Assembly: GCF_027625935.1 (NCBI RefSeq)
Contig: NZ_CP115300.1
Span: 9,255,599-9,319,598, forward strand
DNA from: Streptomyces camelliae
GTDB lineage: Bacteria > Actinomycetota > Actinomycetes > Streptomycetales > Streptomycetaceae
DNA: 64,000 nt
Reading direction: 5' to 3'
Below the pieces are notes generated by a model that saw nothing but the letters and a program-made list of their open reading frames with translations, searched no databases and had not been told where the DNA came from. The translations under genes were made by a program, and so were the position numbers. Below are positions 50,618 through 59,378 of the stretch, one piece after another (positions within the stretch are counted from its first letter, which is position 1; the number at the start of each line of letters is the position of its first letter).

Positions 50618-51340
50618 TCAGGTGAGGCGGATCCCGCCGTCGACGGGCAGCACCACACCGGTGATGAACGGGTTGTCGATCAGCGCGAGGATCGCCGAGG
50701 CGACATCCTCCGGGCGGCCGTTGCGGCCCAGGGGCGTGCGCTGGGCGAAGGTTCCGAGTGCCGCGTCACGGTGCTCGCCCAGCGAGTCCCACCATTCGGT
50801 CGCGATCACCCCGGGCGAGACGGCGTTGACGCGACGCGGGGCGAGTTCCCGCGCCAGCGGCGCGACCGCGGCCTCCACGGCACCGTTGACGGCGGCGGGT
50901 TCGGCCGTGCCGGCGAAGCCGGCCTGCGCGGTGACACCGCCCGCCAGGGTGATCGAGCCGTCCTCAGACAGCGCGTCGAGCGACTCGCCGACCGCGCGCA
51001 ACGTGGCGATCGCCTTGCCGGCGAAGGAGCCGGCGAGGTCGGCCAGGCCCAGGTGATCCGCGTCGCGCGACGATCGGTGGCCGCGGCGTGTCAGGGTGAT
51101 GACGAGATCGTCGATCGGCCCGGCCGCGCGGAAGAATTCGGCCAGCGAGGACACGTCCTGCGCGTCGACCGGGATGGCCATCGCGCCGGTCTGGGCCGCC
51201 GCGGCGTTCAGGCGCGTCTGGTCGCGGCCCCCGAGCGTGATCCGTGCCCCGCGCTCGGCCGCCAGCCGGGAGGTCGCCAGGCCGATCCCGGAACTGCCGC
51301 CCAGGATCGCGATGTGTCGGTCCAGCTTCAGAGTCATCAT
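50618..51340 (-). CDS. SDR-family oxidoreductase, first gene of operon
   Basis: 240 residues from ATG 51340. Cofactor loop: HIAILGGSSGIGLATSRLAA. NAD/NADP side: GARITLGGRDQTRLNAAAAQ. Middle: DDLVITLTRRGHRSSRDADH. The catalytic region is altered: SITLAGGVTAQAGFAGTAEPAAVNGAVEAA has a Ser but no Y-x-x-x-K, the Tyr/Lys positions being occupied by other residues. The C-terminal VNAVSPGVIATEWWD and VLPVDGGIRL are typical. This type of divergent SDR is widespread beside MarR/TetR genes; activity is uncertain. Confidence 0.8.
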   Translation of the reverse strand: MMTLKLDRHIAILGGSSGIGLATSRLAAERGARITLGGRDQTRLNAAAAQTGAMAIPVDAQDVSSLAEFFRAAGPIDDLVITLTRRGHRSSRDADHLGLADLAGSFAGKAIATLRAVGESLDALSEDGSITLAGGVTAQAGFAGTAEPAAVNGAVEAAVAPLARELAPRRVNAVSPGVIATEWWDSLGEHRDAALGTFAQRTPLGRNGRPEDVASAILALIDNPFITGVVLPVDGGIRLT

Positions 51341-51410
51341 GCACGTCCAATCCGTTGCAGGCCCTCGGGACGGTGCAGATCTCGGCAGGAGACCAGGACG
51401 CCCACAGTAA

Positions 51411-51432
51411 CACAAGGTCTTGTGCACACAAG
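51411..51432. promoter_or_regulatory. Overlapping MarR operator palindromes
   Basis: CACAAG-gt-CTTGTG-ca-CACAAG: two perfect 6-bp-arm dyads share the central CTTGTG. Located between the divergent SDR operon and marR gene, 36 bp before the latter's GTG. Confidence 0.8.
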
Positions 51433-51467
51433 CTCCTGTCTACAAAAGGGCGGGTAGACTGAGGGAC

Positions 51468-51926
51468 GTGACTGCGACACCGACCGAAGACACGCCGACG
51501 GGTCCCGCTCTCGCGGGGCTACTGCGCGGCCGCCTCCGGGAAGTCAGCGTGCTCATCGAGCAGCGCGGAGAAGCCGCTCTCGCCGGCACGCCGCTCTCGC
51601 TGCCACTGAGTCACCTGCTCGACGCGGTCGTGGCCGAACCCGGAGTGACCGTGACCGAGATCGCCCACCGGCTGGGCAAGAGCCAGCAGGCCATCAGCCA
51701 GGCCGCTAACCGGCTGGAAAAACTCCGCTACATCGAGCGGCGGGTCGGATCAGGCCGCGCGGTCGCACTGCATGCCACCCGTGCCGGTCGCGAAGCCTCA
51801 GCTGAGGCCGTCACCCGTGAACTCGCCGCCGAGGACCGGGTTCGCGAGCTGCTCGGACCCCAGCAGTTCGACACCCTCATGGCCCTCCTTGCCACGACAC
51901 GGGACACCCTGCGCCACGAGGCATGA
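51468..51926 (+). CDS. MarR-family transcriptional regulator
   Basis: GTG 51468, after GAGGGAC, gives 152 residues (the frame to 51420 would cross the operator). Winged helix: LDAVVAEPGVTVTEIAHRLG, KSQQAISQAANRLEKLRYIE, RRVGSGRAVALHATRAGREA (wing). Flanking dimer helices: GRLREVSVLIEQRGEAALAG and ELLGPQQFDTLMALLATTRD. Divergent from the SDR operon with a palindromic operator in between, so probably a ligand-relieved repressor of both. Confidence 0.9.
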   Translation: MTATPTEDTPTGPALAGLLRGRLREVSVLIEQRGEAALAGTPLSLPLSHLLDAVVAEPGVTVTEIAHRLGKSQQAISQAANRLEKLRYIERRVGSGRAVALHATRAGREASAEAVTRELAAEDRVRELLGPQQFDTLMALLATTRDTLRHEA

Positions 51927-52503
51927 GCCCGCTCGCAATCCTCCCGCCCAGCCACAGCTTCACCGCCCGGCCCGTCGTCGGCCCTCCGCCACATCGCGTC
52001 CGTCGGCTCTCGCAGCCAACGCAGGATCTCCGCTCCTGCGGGTGGCGGAGCCCGGAGCAAACCCCGCAGTCCGCCTGAGGCAAGATCACCGGACTCCATG
52101 AAACTCGGGGCAGCTCACCCGCACAGGTCTGTCTCCCAGACGCTGGGGTCTGGGAGACAGCGGAGCGTGAGGCCGGAGCGGACCGTGCGAATGCTGCGCT
52201 ACGACCGGACGCGAGCGAGGAACATGAGCTGAAGCTCAGGAGTTGTCACCGGCGAAGCTGGCTGAACGGGCGGACAGGGCCGGTCGAGGCAGCCTGGTTG
52301 TCGCCAATGAGGCATTCGGCTCGTCACAAGTGCTCCTCATGCAGCCCTTCTGTCACCAGTACCGAAGATCCGGCGTTCCCGGAGGCTGAGGGCGATTCCA
52401 TACCGCCGGGAGCGCCGTCGATCTCGGGCAATCCGCTGGTGCGGACCCGGATCGCTCCCCGCCGCTCTTCTGCAGGCGGGCGACGAACCTGGCCGACGGG
52501 CCG
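51927..52503. other. Non-coding stretch with repeat and hairpin
   Basis: About 575 bp. Contains the hairpin at 52129 and a coding trace at 52229-52293 (AEAQELSPAKLAERADRAGR in one plus frame) that is matched by a diverged copy at 53432-53500. No complete gene. Confidence 0.5.
52129..52160. terminator. Perfect 13-bp hairpin, 6-nt loop
   Basis: CTGTCTCCCAGAC (52129-52141) and GTCTGGGAGACAG (52148-52160) around GCTGGG. 200 bp past the marR stop; a terminator or other folded element. Confidence 0.55.
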
Positions 52504-53211
52504 TCAGAAGTCGTACGGCTTCTTGGTGCTCCAGTTCAGCACGTCGGCCTCGCTCCAGCTGAACTGCGGCTTCTGTCCCTTCATGACGACGGAGTAGAAG
52601 GGGCCGTGGTGACCGTTCGCGCCGCGCAGCGCGATGGCGAGCGACTGCGCCGTGTGGTGCTTCGAGCCGTAGTCGAAGAGGTTCACCGCGCTGTATGCCT
52701 TGCCTCCGGGCTGGAGCGTGATGTGCTTGTCGCCGCCCGGGTTGTCCTTCTTCGAGTGCGGCAGTGCGACGTTGTGGACGTTCCAGTCGAGCACCACGGC
52801 CGGGTACGAGGTGACCCAGCAGGGCTTGGTGCCCTCGTTCACCGCGGTCACCAGCAGGTGGTCGCCCTGCTGCCCGGCGAACCGGTGCACCGCGGTGACC
52901 AGCATCTCGTCACCGACGCATGGCCGGACGCCGGCCGTCGCGCCGTTGCTTGCGGTCTTGTCGGTCACGCCCGAGACTGTCGCCGGGCGCGCCCCCTGCT
53001 TGGTGTCACCAGCGCTGTTGGCCTGCTCGGCGCTGCCCTTGCCGTCCCCGTTGGCCGCGGTCAGGTTCTGCGCGGTGCCGGCGGCGTGGTCGCCGCCCGC
53101 CGCCTTCGAGCCGTCAGCGCCGCCGCAGGCGGTCAGGCCCAACGCCAGCCCGGCGGTGACGGCGGCCAGGGCGGCGGAACGGGCGGTGCGACGGGCACGG
53201 TGTGTGGTCAT
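52504..53211 (-). CDS. DUF4232-domain lipoprotein
   Basis: ATG 53211 preceded by GGGGGAG. Signal peptide with lipobox: ALAAVTAGLALGLTACGG. A low-complexity linker (residues ~25-85) leads to the DUF4232 domain: VRPCVGDEMLVTAVHRFAGQ, HLLVTAVNEGTKPCWVTSYP (the paired cysteines), VVLDWNVHNVALPHSKK, ITLQPGGKAYSAVNLFDYGS and SLAIALRGANGHHGPFYSVV. Extracytoplasmic, membrane-anchored; function of DUF4232 is unknown. 235 residues, complete. Confidence 0.88.
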   Translation of the reverse strand: MTTHRARRTARSAALAAVTAGLALGLTACGGADGSKAAGGDHAAGTAQNLTAANGDGKGSAEQANSAGDTKQGARPATVSGVTDKTASNGATAGVRPCVGDEMLVTAVHRFAGQQGDHLLVTAVNEGTKPCWVTSYPAVVLDWNVHNVALPHSKKDNPGGDKHITLQPGGKAYSAVNLFDYGSKHHTAQSLAIALRGANGHHGPFYSVVMKGQKPQFSWSEADVLNWSTKKPYDF

Positions 53212-53636
53212 GATGAAAACTCCCCCATGGTCTGTCAGAAACGCGGCACTCCCTCTGCTCCGCAGAGCGGCCGGCCGCATCGGCTGTTTCGCTACACCCC
53301 ATGAGATGACGCCCGAGCGGACGTCGTTCACCCGGATCTGTCCGCATTCGGTAACAAGCCCACCGGGCGCTGTCGACGAGGGCCAGAGCCCGGCCGGCGA
53401 CTACAAGTCTCGCGCTTCGGCACACGAACTGAGCCGAAGCCCAGGACTTGTCACCGCTGAAGCCAGATGAGCTGGCCGACAGGCCGGGTCGAGGCCGTTT
53501 CCGCACGTGGGAAGACGTCGTCAGGTTCCTCGACCCCGACAAAACCAAGATCAAACCGACATGTTGATTCCCGGCAAGCCCTAAGAACCCCTATCGGAAT
53601 GCGGTTCGGCCGAGGGTCCTGCTGCCAGAGGTAGGT
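53212..53636. other. Gap with C-terminal coding trace
   Basis: Plus-strand text at about 53432-53566, AEAQDLSPLKPDELADRPGR then FRTWEDVVRFLDPDKTKIKP, ends in a stop and parallels the trace at 52229. It looks like the tail of a lost gene; no start is present. Confidence 0.4.
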
Positions 53637-54113
53637 GTGGAGTTGCCATGGCAGGATCCGGCTGTGACGTGTGATGTGTGTGGACACGAGATGCGGCAGG
53701 CGTCGGCAGCGGAACCGCGAGCGGCGTGGGACTTGCCGGTGAAGGAGCGGTGGTTCTGCTCCTGGTGCTACGCGTGGACCGAGCTGGGACATGATCCCCA
53801 TGAGGTTTCACGGCCGCAGTACCAGCCCATGTACGGGCGCTGGGAGCGGGCGGAATCACCGAGCCTCCCTGAGAACGTGGCCCATGCCTATGACACGGCC
53901 TACGCCTACACAGGTTCCGGCGCGACCCTGTGCGGCATAGAACACGAGGATCTCTCGGTCTCTCCGTACTGGTGGATGCCGGATCGGAGCAACGCGTGTG
54001 GCGCCTGCAAGGAGGCCGCGGCCGTCATTGACCAGCGCTGGCCATTGGAAATGCGTCGCGGGAATCGTGTTAATCCCGCGCCTCCCCCCGGTTCCTGCTG
54101 GCCCCCCTTCTAG
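53637..54113 (+). CDS. Hypothetical zinc-finger-like protein, tail in IS5 DNA
   Basis: GTG 53637: VELPWQDPAVTCDVCGHEMR, then VKERWFCSWCYAWTELGHDP. The two C-x-x-C pairs suggest a zinc site. Later: YDTAYAYTGSGATLCGIEHE, then a third C-x-x-C (NACGACKEAAAV). The last ~20 residues (RVNPAPPPGSCWPPF) appear to run to the IS5 boundary, so the native C-terminus may be altered. No family recognised; soluble. Confidence 0.5.
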   Translation: MELPWQDPAVTCDVCGHEMRQASAAEPRAAWDLPVKERWFCSWCYAWTELGHDPHEVSRPQYQPMYGRWERAESPSLPENVAHAYDTAYAYTGSGATLCGIEHEDLSVSPYWWMPDRSNACGACKEAAAVIDQRWPLEMRRGNRVNPAPPPGSCWPPF

Positions 54114-54690
54114 GGTTGCCCACGCAACGACCTGAGCCGCCTCCAGCAGATCAACGCGCACGCGAGTCTGAGGAAGGCTTCGTGGATGTCGTCGCGTATC
54201 TCCCAGCGGATGCGTAGACGGCGGAACCAGTGCAGGTGGGCGAACGTGCGCTCTACGACCCAGCGCTGAGTGCCCAGGCCGGAGCCGTGCTCGGTACCAC
54301 GGCGAGCGATCACTGGCTTCACCCCGAGGTCCCAGACCAGGCGGCGGTACTTGTCGTGGTCGTAACCCCGATCACCCAGCACCACGTCCGGGCGGCGCCG
54401 GGGCCGGCCGCGTTTGCCCCGCACCGGCGGCACGGCCTGCAGCAGCGGGATGAGCTGGGTGACGTCGTTGCGATTGCCGCCGGTCAGGGTGGCGGCGAGC
54501 GGGATGCCGGTGGCATCGGTGATCAGGTGGTGCTTGCTGCCCGTTCTGCCCCGGTCGACAGGGCTTCGTCCGGTCTTGGCTCCCCCTTTAACGCGCGGAT
54601 GTGGGAGCCGTCGACGGCCGCCCGGGAGAAGTCCAGGACGCCGCTGACCGCGGCTGCCTGTACCCGACCATCAGCAACCGCGCACCTGTG
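54113..54690 (-). pseudogene. IS5-family transposase remnant, N-end missing
   Basis: In order and in more than one frame: AAVSGVLDFSRAAVDGSHIR (first catalytic D), HHLITDATGIPLAATLTGGN, RNDVTQLIPLLQAVPPVRGK, RPDVVLGDRGYDHDKYRRLV (second D), GLGTQRWVVERTFAHLHWFR (E) and EAFLRLACALICWRRL. The N-terminal domain is absent and at least one frame change separates the halves. Inactive IS5/IS427-type element. Confidence 0.8.
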
Positions 54691-54752
54691 ATGGCGGCCG
54701 CCCGCCGCGAGCAGCTGTACGACAACCTCGACGCGGCTGTGGGGGAGCAGTG

Positions 54753-55004
54753 GTGACGTCGGCTCAGGATGCCGCGGAGCGGGTTGTCGCACTCCTGGGC
54801 TGGGTCGGCGATGTTCGTATCGTGCCGGAGGGATCCGAGGTTCGCATCGTGCGCGGCGCGCAGGCCTGGTGGCTCGCCATCGCGGTGGACCAGGCCGCGG
54901 GTGCCGCCCTGGCGTCTACCGGGGGGAGCTGGCTTGCGGTTGCCGTTCGACGGCCGGTCCCCGGAAGTCACCCGTCGGCGTCTCGTGGAACGCGCCGACG
55001 CTGA
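54753..55004 (+). CDS. Small hypothetical protein, coupled to a lost gene
   Basis: GTG 54753 overlaps a TGA that ends another frame (NRAPVMAAARREQLYDNLDA-AVGEQW), whose upstream part is replaced by IS5 DNA. Product: VTSAQDAAERVVALLGWVGD, VRIVPEGSEVRIVRGAQAWW, AIAVDQAAGAALASTGGSWL. Small alpha/beta protein of ~83 residues, likely complete. Function unknown. Confidence 0.5.
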   Translation: MTSAQDAAERVVALLGWVGDVRIVPEGSEVRIVRGAQAWWLAIAVDQAAGAALASTGGSWLAVAVRRPVPGSHPSASRGTRRR

Positions 55005-55077
55005 CGAGCCGTGGAACGACAGTGACGGCCCGTCAGTGCGGGCGTCACCGCCTCCTGGCTCGGTCGCCTACGGCTGA

Positions 55078-55551
55078 TCAGCAGGAGTACGGTGCCGGAC
55101 CACCCCAGTTCGCGCCGTTCGCGTACGCATGCCAGGTGCCCCACGCGGCGGCGCAGCTGACCTGCGCGTAGGCGATGAACGTGTCCGGGTTGGCATCGTG
55201 GATGTACATCCCCGGCGAGTCGACGTCTTTGACGGCCGTCGAGACGGGGCCAGTCACCTGGCCGCCGTTGCTCCACGAATTGATGCTCACGAACACGGTG
55301 TCGCTCCGGTAGGGCCCCTGCTGGTAGGCCGTGGCCCACTGGAAGTGCGCCCAGGTGTAGCCGTTGCAGGTGTTGTACACCTGCTCGACCTGGCCGGCGT
55401 ACATCCCGTGCAGGTTGACGTTGCCCGGCGAGCCGATGTTGATGTAGCCGCAACTGGCCGTAGCCGCTTGCGCGGTGCCGACGGCCCCGAGGCCGACACC
55501 GGCCGCGGCAAGCGCTGCCGCGGTGAGAGTGCGGGCGGTGCGTGTGAACAT
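55078..55551 (-). CDS. Secreted protein with four-cysteine domain
   Basis: ATG 55551, 157 residues. Sec signal: RTLTAAALAAAGVGLGAVGT-AQA. Mature part starts ATASCGYINIGSPGNVNLHG, then QVEQVYNTCNGYTWAHFQWA, YRSDTVFVSINSWSNGGQVT and FIAYAQVSCAAAWGTWHAYA with a final C. Four cysteines (after SC, NTC, VSC, YSC) suggest two disulfides. Extracellular beta-rich domain found in Streptomyces; role unknown. Confidence 0.75.
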   Translation of the reverse strand: MFTRTARTLTAAALAAAGVGLGAVGTAQAATASCGYINIGSPGNVNLHGMYAGQVEQVYNTCNGYTWAHFQWATAYQQGPYRSDTVFVSINSWSNGGQVTGPVSTAVKDVDSPGMYIHDANPDTFIAYAQVSCAAAWGTWHAYANGANWGGPAPYSC

Positions 55552-55815
55552 GGTTCCCCCTGAAGTGTGCCCGAGCTTCGAGCATGGTCCCCGAATCGCT
55601 TCATGTGAAGAGCACCTCGGCCGGCAAGGAGGTCAGCCTGCCGGGCGGCCGAGTGGGAGGAGGTGCTGGAGGGGTTGGTCGCCTCCCGGTTCGATGCTCG
55701 ACTATCCAGTGAGCCTTTGCCAACCTCACGTTGAGGGTGCGTGATGGAGAAGACTGCAGTGCTTCCTCGCATATGGTTGCCCGACTGCGTCGTGGCGTCG
55801 GCGCGGTACCAGTGA
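55552..55815. other. Intergenic, nothing recognised
   Basis: About 260 bp upstream of the secreted-protein gene and downstream of the HIT gene, both on the minus strand. Probably holds the promoter of the secreted protein; no clear motif. Confidence 0.4.
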
Positions 55816-56301
55816 TCAGCTGCGGTGTTTGGCGCTGCTGTCAGTGATCGCTCGGAACAGCTCGCGAGCCCGCTCGCAGAACTGCTCGACCTCCGTGATG
55901 TCTGGCTCGTCACCGTCCGCCAGCATCCGGGCCTGGAGCTGCTCGGAGCGCAGCCCGCCGTAGCGGGCCCGCACCTCAGCGGTCACCGGCTGGATCGCGA
56001 TGTGCAGGTGCTTGCGCGCGTCGCGGCCGTGTGACCACATGCAGACGTAGGTCTGCTCGGGTCGGCACAACGTCTCCACGACGCGAGCGGTATCGCGCAG
56101 CAGGGGGCCGAGTTCCGCCGCCGTGTCGTCGAGTTCGGCGATGGCCACGACGTGCTCTCGCGGACCGACGATCAAGGTGCCGAGATTCATCGGGCCGACG
56201 ACGTGGTTCACGACCCAAGCAGAGGTTTCGCGCAGGACACCCCCGGGCAACTCCCGGCGTCCGGTCAGAAGGTCACACCCAAGACAGCCCGTCACATCCA
56301 C
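55816..56301 (-). CDS. HIT-domain protein (histidine triad), variant
   Basis: 161 residues: CLGCDLLTGRRELPGGVLRE, TSAWVVNHVVGPMNLGTLIV, GPREHVVAIAELDDTAAELG, YVCMWSHGRDARKHLHIAIQ. This follows the HIT fold with an N-terminal C-x-x-C. The signature H-x-H-x-H is reduced to HLHIA: the third His is Ala. HIT proteins hydrolyse nucleotide phosphoramidates or act as nucleotidyl transferases using the middle His, which is kept. Catalytic capacity is uncertain. C-terminal helix EVEQFCERARELFRAITD. Confidence 0.8.
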   Translation of the reverse strand: MDVTGCLGCDLLTGRRELPGGVLRETSAWVVNHVVGPMNLGTLIVGPREHVVAIAELDDTAAELGPLLRDTARVVETLCRPEQTYVCMWSHGRDARKHLHIAIQPVTAEVRARYGGLRSEQLQARMLADGDEPDITEVEQFCERARELFRAITDSSAKHRS

Positions 56302-56329
56302 GCGCCCCAGCCTATACAGAGCCCGCAGC

Positions 56330-56516
56330 GATGATGTCGACGGCCAACTTGGTTGATGGATCCGCCGGTTGGCCTGCGTACGCGACGAGGCTCCTGGTAG
56401 ACGGGTTCACGACCAAGATCGCCCGTGCCGCCAGGAGCTTCCCGGGAGTACGGCGTCGTCGTGCACGGGGACCGGCCCGCAACGCGCTCAAGCGCAGCCC
56501 ATAGGGCGAGGTACTG
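56330..56516 (+). pseudogene. Fragment sharing 35 bp with the gene at 3184
   Basis: 56441-56475 is identical to 3416-3450 and encodes EYGVVVHGDR, after which this copy reads PATRSSAAHRARYCTEL and stops. Upstream, the text in another frame (VDGFTTKIARAARSF) is unrelated to the 3184 copy. Junk junction of two gene pieces. Confidence 0.4.
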
Positions 56517-56608
56517 CACAGAGTTGTAAGGCACGATCAGGCCCTGTCCGGGGTCCGTGGACTGGGTGCGTAGGATTCGCGGCTGATGGATCACTGGGAG
56601 GGGACAGC

Positions 56609-57193
56609 ATGAGAACACGTATACGTGCCGCCGCGGTTGCAGCCGCCGTGGCACTGGGGTCGGTGCCGCTGAGCGCGGGCATAGCGTCCGCGGCCCCGGC
56701 TGGCAAGCAGGTGTCCGCGCCTCACCAGATCGGGACGTTGCAGGAGTGGGCGAGCGGCATCCCGAAGTCATTGCACCGGGGCGCCACGATCCGCCTCACC
56801 ATGTCCTACACGCAGAGGTCCCGGGACGTCCTGGCCCCGGCTGGCTTCGCGTTGTCCTTGTGGAACTTCGCCGCCCCGGGCTTCAAGCAGATGCGGGGGA
56901 TCTCCGCCATGTGGTGGAATCCGGTGCACCACCGCTGGGAGAAGGCCAGCTACTACGAATCGAACGGGCTGATCGGTCTCAATCTTCCCGGCTACTCGCC
57001 CACGGTGAAGGTCGCCTCCGGCAAGGTCGGCCACGTCTACCTGCAAGTCACCTTCAGCAAGACCGCCTATACGGGCACGTGGCACTTCGAGCCGATGGTG
57101 GATTCCTACTGGCTGCTCACCCCGATGGGCACCTACGACGACAACTACCTCGGCGACAGCAGGAGCCAGTACACCTCCACCCTGCGCGCATGA
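56609..57193 (+). CDS. Secreted protein, 194 aa
   Basis: ATG 56609 follows GGGAGGGG. Signal peptide: TRIRAAAVAAAVALGSVPLS-AGIASA. Mature part: GTLQEWASGIPKSLHRGATI, RLTMSYTQRSRDVLAPAGFA, LWNFAAPGFKQMRGISAMWW, VGHVYLQVTFSKTAYTGTWH and a tyrosine-rich end (MVDSYWLLTPMGTYDDNYLG). The beta-sandwich-like pattern is shared by Streptomyces secreted proteins with a signal peptide and no catalytic motif. Function unknown; complete. Confidence 0.75.
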   Translation: MRTRIRAAAVAAAVALGSVPLSAGIASAAPAGKQVSAPHQIGTLQEWASGIPKSLHRGATIRLTMSYTQRSRDVLAPAGFALSLWNFAAPGFKQMRGISAMWWNPVHHRWEKASYYESNGLIGLNLPGYSPTVKVASGKVGHVYLQVTFSKTAYTGTWHFEPMVDSYWLLTPMGTYDDNYLGDSRSQYTSTLRA

Positions 57194-57375
57194 GTGGATC
57201 GCGCTGGCTGGCCGTCGTGCTCCGTAGGCAGGTTCTGTGATTTCCGGTCTTGCTGCTGGGGTAGTGTGCCGAGCGTGTTCGTGGCGTTCCCGTCGCGCCG
57301 CCTGCGGCGGTGCGCCACGCATACGGCCGGCCGCCGCCGTTACAAGGCGGAGCCGGTGGTGCTCGGCCTCGTAAC

Positions 57376-57849
57376 GTGAGGCTGCGGGGCGGCGGAGGGC
57401 TCCTCGTTCTCGGGATCTCCACGCGACTGGAGCACGGCGAGGAGGTGCTCGACCGGATCTCCTCCGTCGACCGGTCGGTGGTCGACCTTGACCAGGTGCG
57501 CAAGCTGATCCGCGAGCGTGTCACCCCGGCGCCGCGCGGCATGAACGTCGGCTGGTCCGACGACGAACAGTCCCGTGTGGTCTTCATCGACATCCCGCGG
57601 CAGGCGCCGGGCACAGTCTTCGTCGTCGCCGCCCCGGCCGGCAAGCAGGGCCAGATCCCAGCCCATACCGTCGCCGTCCCGGTCCGTGACGCAGACGGAA
57701 CCTACTCGTTGCCCCGCACGGAGATCCAGCGCCTGCTGTCCATGGGGATCGCGGAGCTGGGTCCGTCAGCACCGTCGTGCCGCTCAACACATCTCCCAAG
57801 TCCGTGGTTGCACCGGAGAGACATAATCACCCCGGCAGATTCCACGTAA
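57376..57849 (+). pseudogene. AlbA_2/ATPase-like DNA-binding domain fragment
   Basis: The frame reads GGLLVLGISTRLEHGEEVLD, RISSVDRSVVDLDQVRKLIR, ERVTPAPRGMNVGWSDDEQS, RVVFIDIPRQAPGTVFVVAA and TYSLPRTEIQRLLSMGIAEL. This is the second half of an AlbA_2 (Schlafen-like) domain common in Streptomyces ATP-binding proteins. No N-terminal part and no credible start; downstream the frame runs into transposase DNA. Fragment only. Confidence 0.65.
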
Positions 57850-57850
57850 C

Positions 57851-58326
57851 TTTTAGGTTGACGTGGCCCTCGACGATGCCCGAGCTCCACGGCAAGGTGA
57901 GGCCGGCGGTGACGGCTTGCAAGTCGAGGCACAGGCACTGTGCGAAGGATCGGAGGAGGCCGGTGCGTTGCGCTCGGCCTCGCGGATCCACTCCAACAAC
58001 TGGTGACCGCGTCGGTGTTGGAGCAGGTCATGGAAGTTGCGGGCGAGATCGCAGGCCCGGGCGATATCGGGACATGCGAGCCGAGCGGCCAGGAGCTGCT
58101 CTTCTTCTGGGGGCCGCAGGGTGCCGCGGGGCAGCATGATCCACGTGGTGATCTTGCGCGGGCTGGGGATGGCGCCGCGGGCGGGTTCCACGGTGCCGGT
58201 GCGCAGGCCGGCGACGTACCGGCAGCCTGACAGTCTTCCGCCGTCCTCGGGCAGTGGCCCGCCCCCGCAGAACCCGTCACGCTCCAGAGCCTGTGCCGCC
58301 GCGACAGCCGGCACTCTCAACAACAC
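57851..58326 (-). pseudogene. ISL3-family transposase C-terminal fragment
   Basis: Minus-strand text: PSPRKITTWIMLPRGTLRPP, LLAARLACPDIARACDLARN, HDLLQHRRGHQLLEWIREAE, then after a frame change LRSFAQCLCLDLQAVTAGLT and LPWSSGIVEGHVN. This is the end of the ISL3 DDE transposase (the W-S-[ST]-G-x-x-E-G-x-x-N box contains the last acidic residue), broken off before K-M-I-K. The N-terminal zinc-finger and HTH domains are missing. Confidence 0.75.
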
Positions 58327-58339
58327 GGGGGCAAATTGA

Positions 58340-59059
58340 CTACGCGTTGAGCCAGTCCCCCGGGAGCAGGGCCCGGACGGCGTCCAGTGCTTCCTCGGTC
58401 CGAGCCCTCACAGGCACGCAGCCTTCCTCATCCCGCAACAGCACGTCCGCGCCGAGGAACCAGCGGGTGCCCTCGAAACCCGCGGCCGGATAGGACGGAA
58501 ACGGCAGCAGCTCGCAGCACTCTTCGAGGACCCGCGTGTATTCGTGGTCGGGCTCGTACAGGAAGTCGCTCAGGTGCTGCGGTGCGTGCAAAGACTCCGC
58601 CAGCACCATCTCGACGGCCATCCACGACAGGCGTTCCATCCACGGCTCCCACCGCTGGGCCTGCCGGTCGGCCAGGTCCGACAGCACATGAACTCCCGGA
58701 TCAGCCCGGTCGAGATCTTTGAGCAGTACGCCCCAGGAGCAGGCGCCCTGGTTCTCCTCCCGGAAGACCAGAGCTTCGCTGCGAGCGTCGATGTAGAGCT
58801 GGTCCGGGTGCAGCAGCCGATCGTGGTTGCTCGTCAGATCCCGGCGCCGCCCGAGCAGCCGGTACATCTCGCCGAGGGCGCTCGGCAGGCTTACGCCGAG
58901 ACGTTCCGCCGCTGCTGCGAGGTCCTCCTCGGTGAAGCCGTCGCCTTCGGTGAGCGGCTCCACCCATGCGTGCGCGAAGTCGCGGACGAAACGCCACGCG
59001 GCCTCGCGGTCCGCGCGTGCATGCTCCAGGCCTTGGCGAACATCGAACATCTGTGTCAT
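58340..59059 (-). CDS. SMI1/KNR4 (SUKH)-family protein
   Basis: ATG 59059 gives 239 residues (the frame to 59140 is less protein-like). The SUKH pattern: FTEEDLAAAAERLGVSLPSA, LGEMYRLLGRRRDLTSNHDR, LLHPDQLYIDARSEALVFRE, ENQGACSWGVLLKDLDRADP, then RWEPWMERLSWMAVEMVLAE. The early I-x-x-A-E-x-x-L-g-x-x-L-P-x-x-[LY] helix and the E-N-Q strand are family hallmarks. Cytosolic; SUKH proteins commonly neutralise nuclease toxins, and no toxin is present nearby. Confidence 0.85.
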   Translation of the reverse strand: MTQMFDVRQGLEHARADREAAWRFVRDFAHAWVEPLTEGDGFTEEDLAAAAERLGVSLPSALGEMYRLLGRRRDLTSNHDRLLHPDQLYIDARSEALVFREENQGACSWGVLLKDLDRADPGVHVLSDLADRQAQRWEPWMERLSWMAVEMVLAESLHAPQHLSDFLYEPDHEYTRVLEECCELLPFPSYPAAGFEGTRWFLGADVLLRDEEGCVPVRARTEEALDAVRALLPGDWLNA

Positions 59060-59378
59060 GGCGCAGACCCTAACCGCCGCCCCCGACACCCCATCGCAAA
59101 GCACCCCCGCGGCGGCCCGGCCAGCGCGGACCTGACCCATTCACGCTCCCCGACAATCACAGACCGCCGTGGTTCTGCCGGCCCCCAGACGCCCGAAATC
59201 ACCAGTTCAACTTCAGTAGCGTGCGTGGATCCTGCACCCGTACGCCGTTGTCCTGCCTGTCTGTGGCATCGGTCTCAATTGAGCCACCTCGCCCTCAAGT
59301 TGCTCGTATCAGCATCTGGGGTGACGATATTTGTAGGGGTGACTCATCGAGGGGCAATTATCAGGAAAGGCGAGAGAG

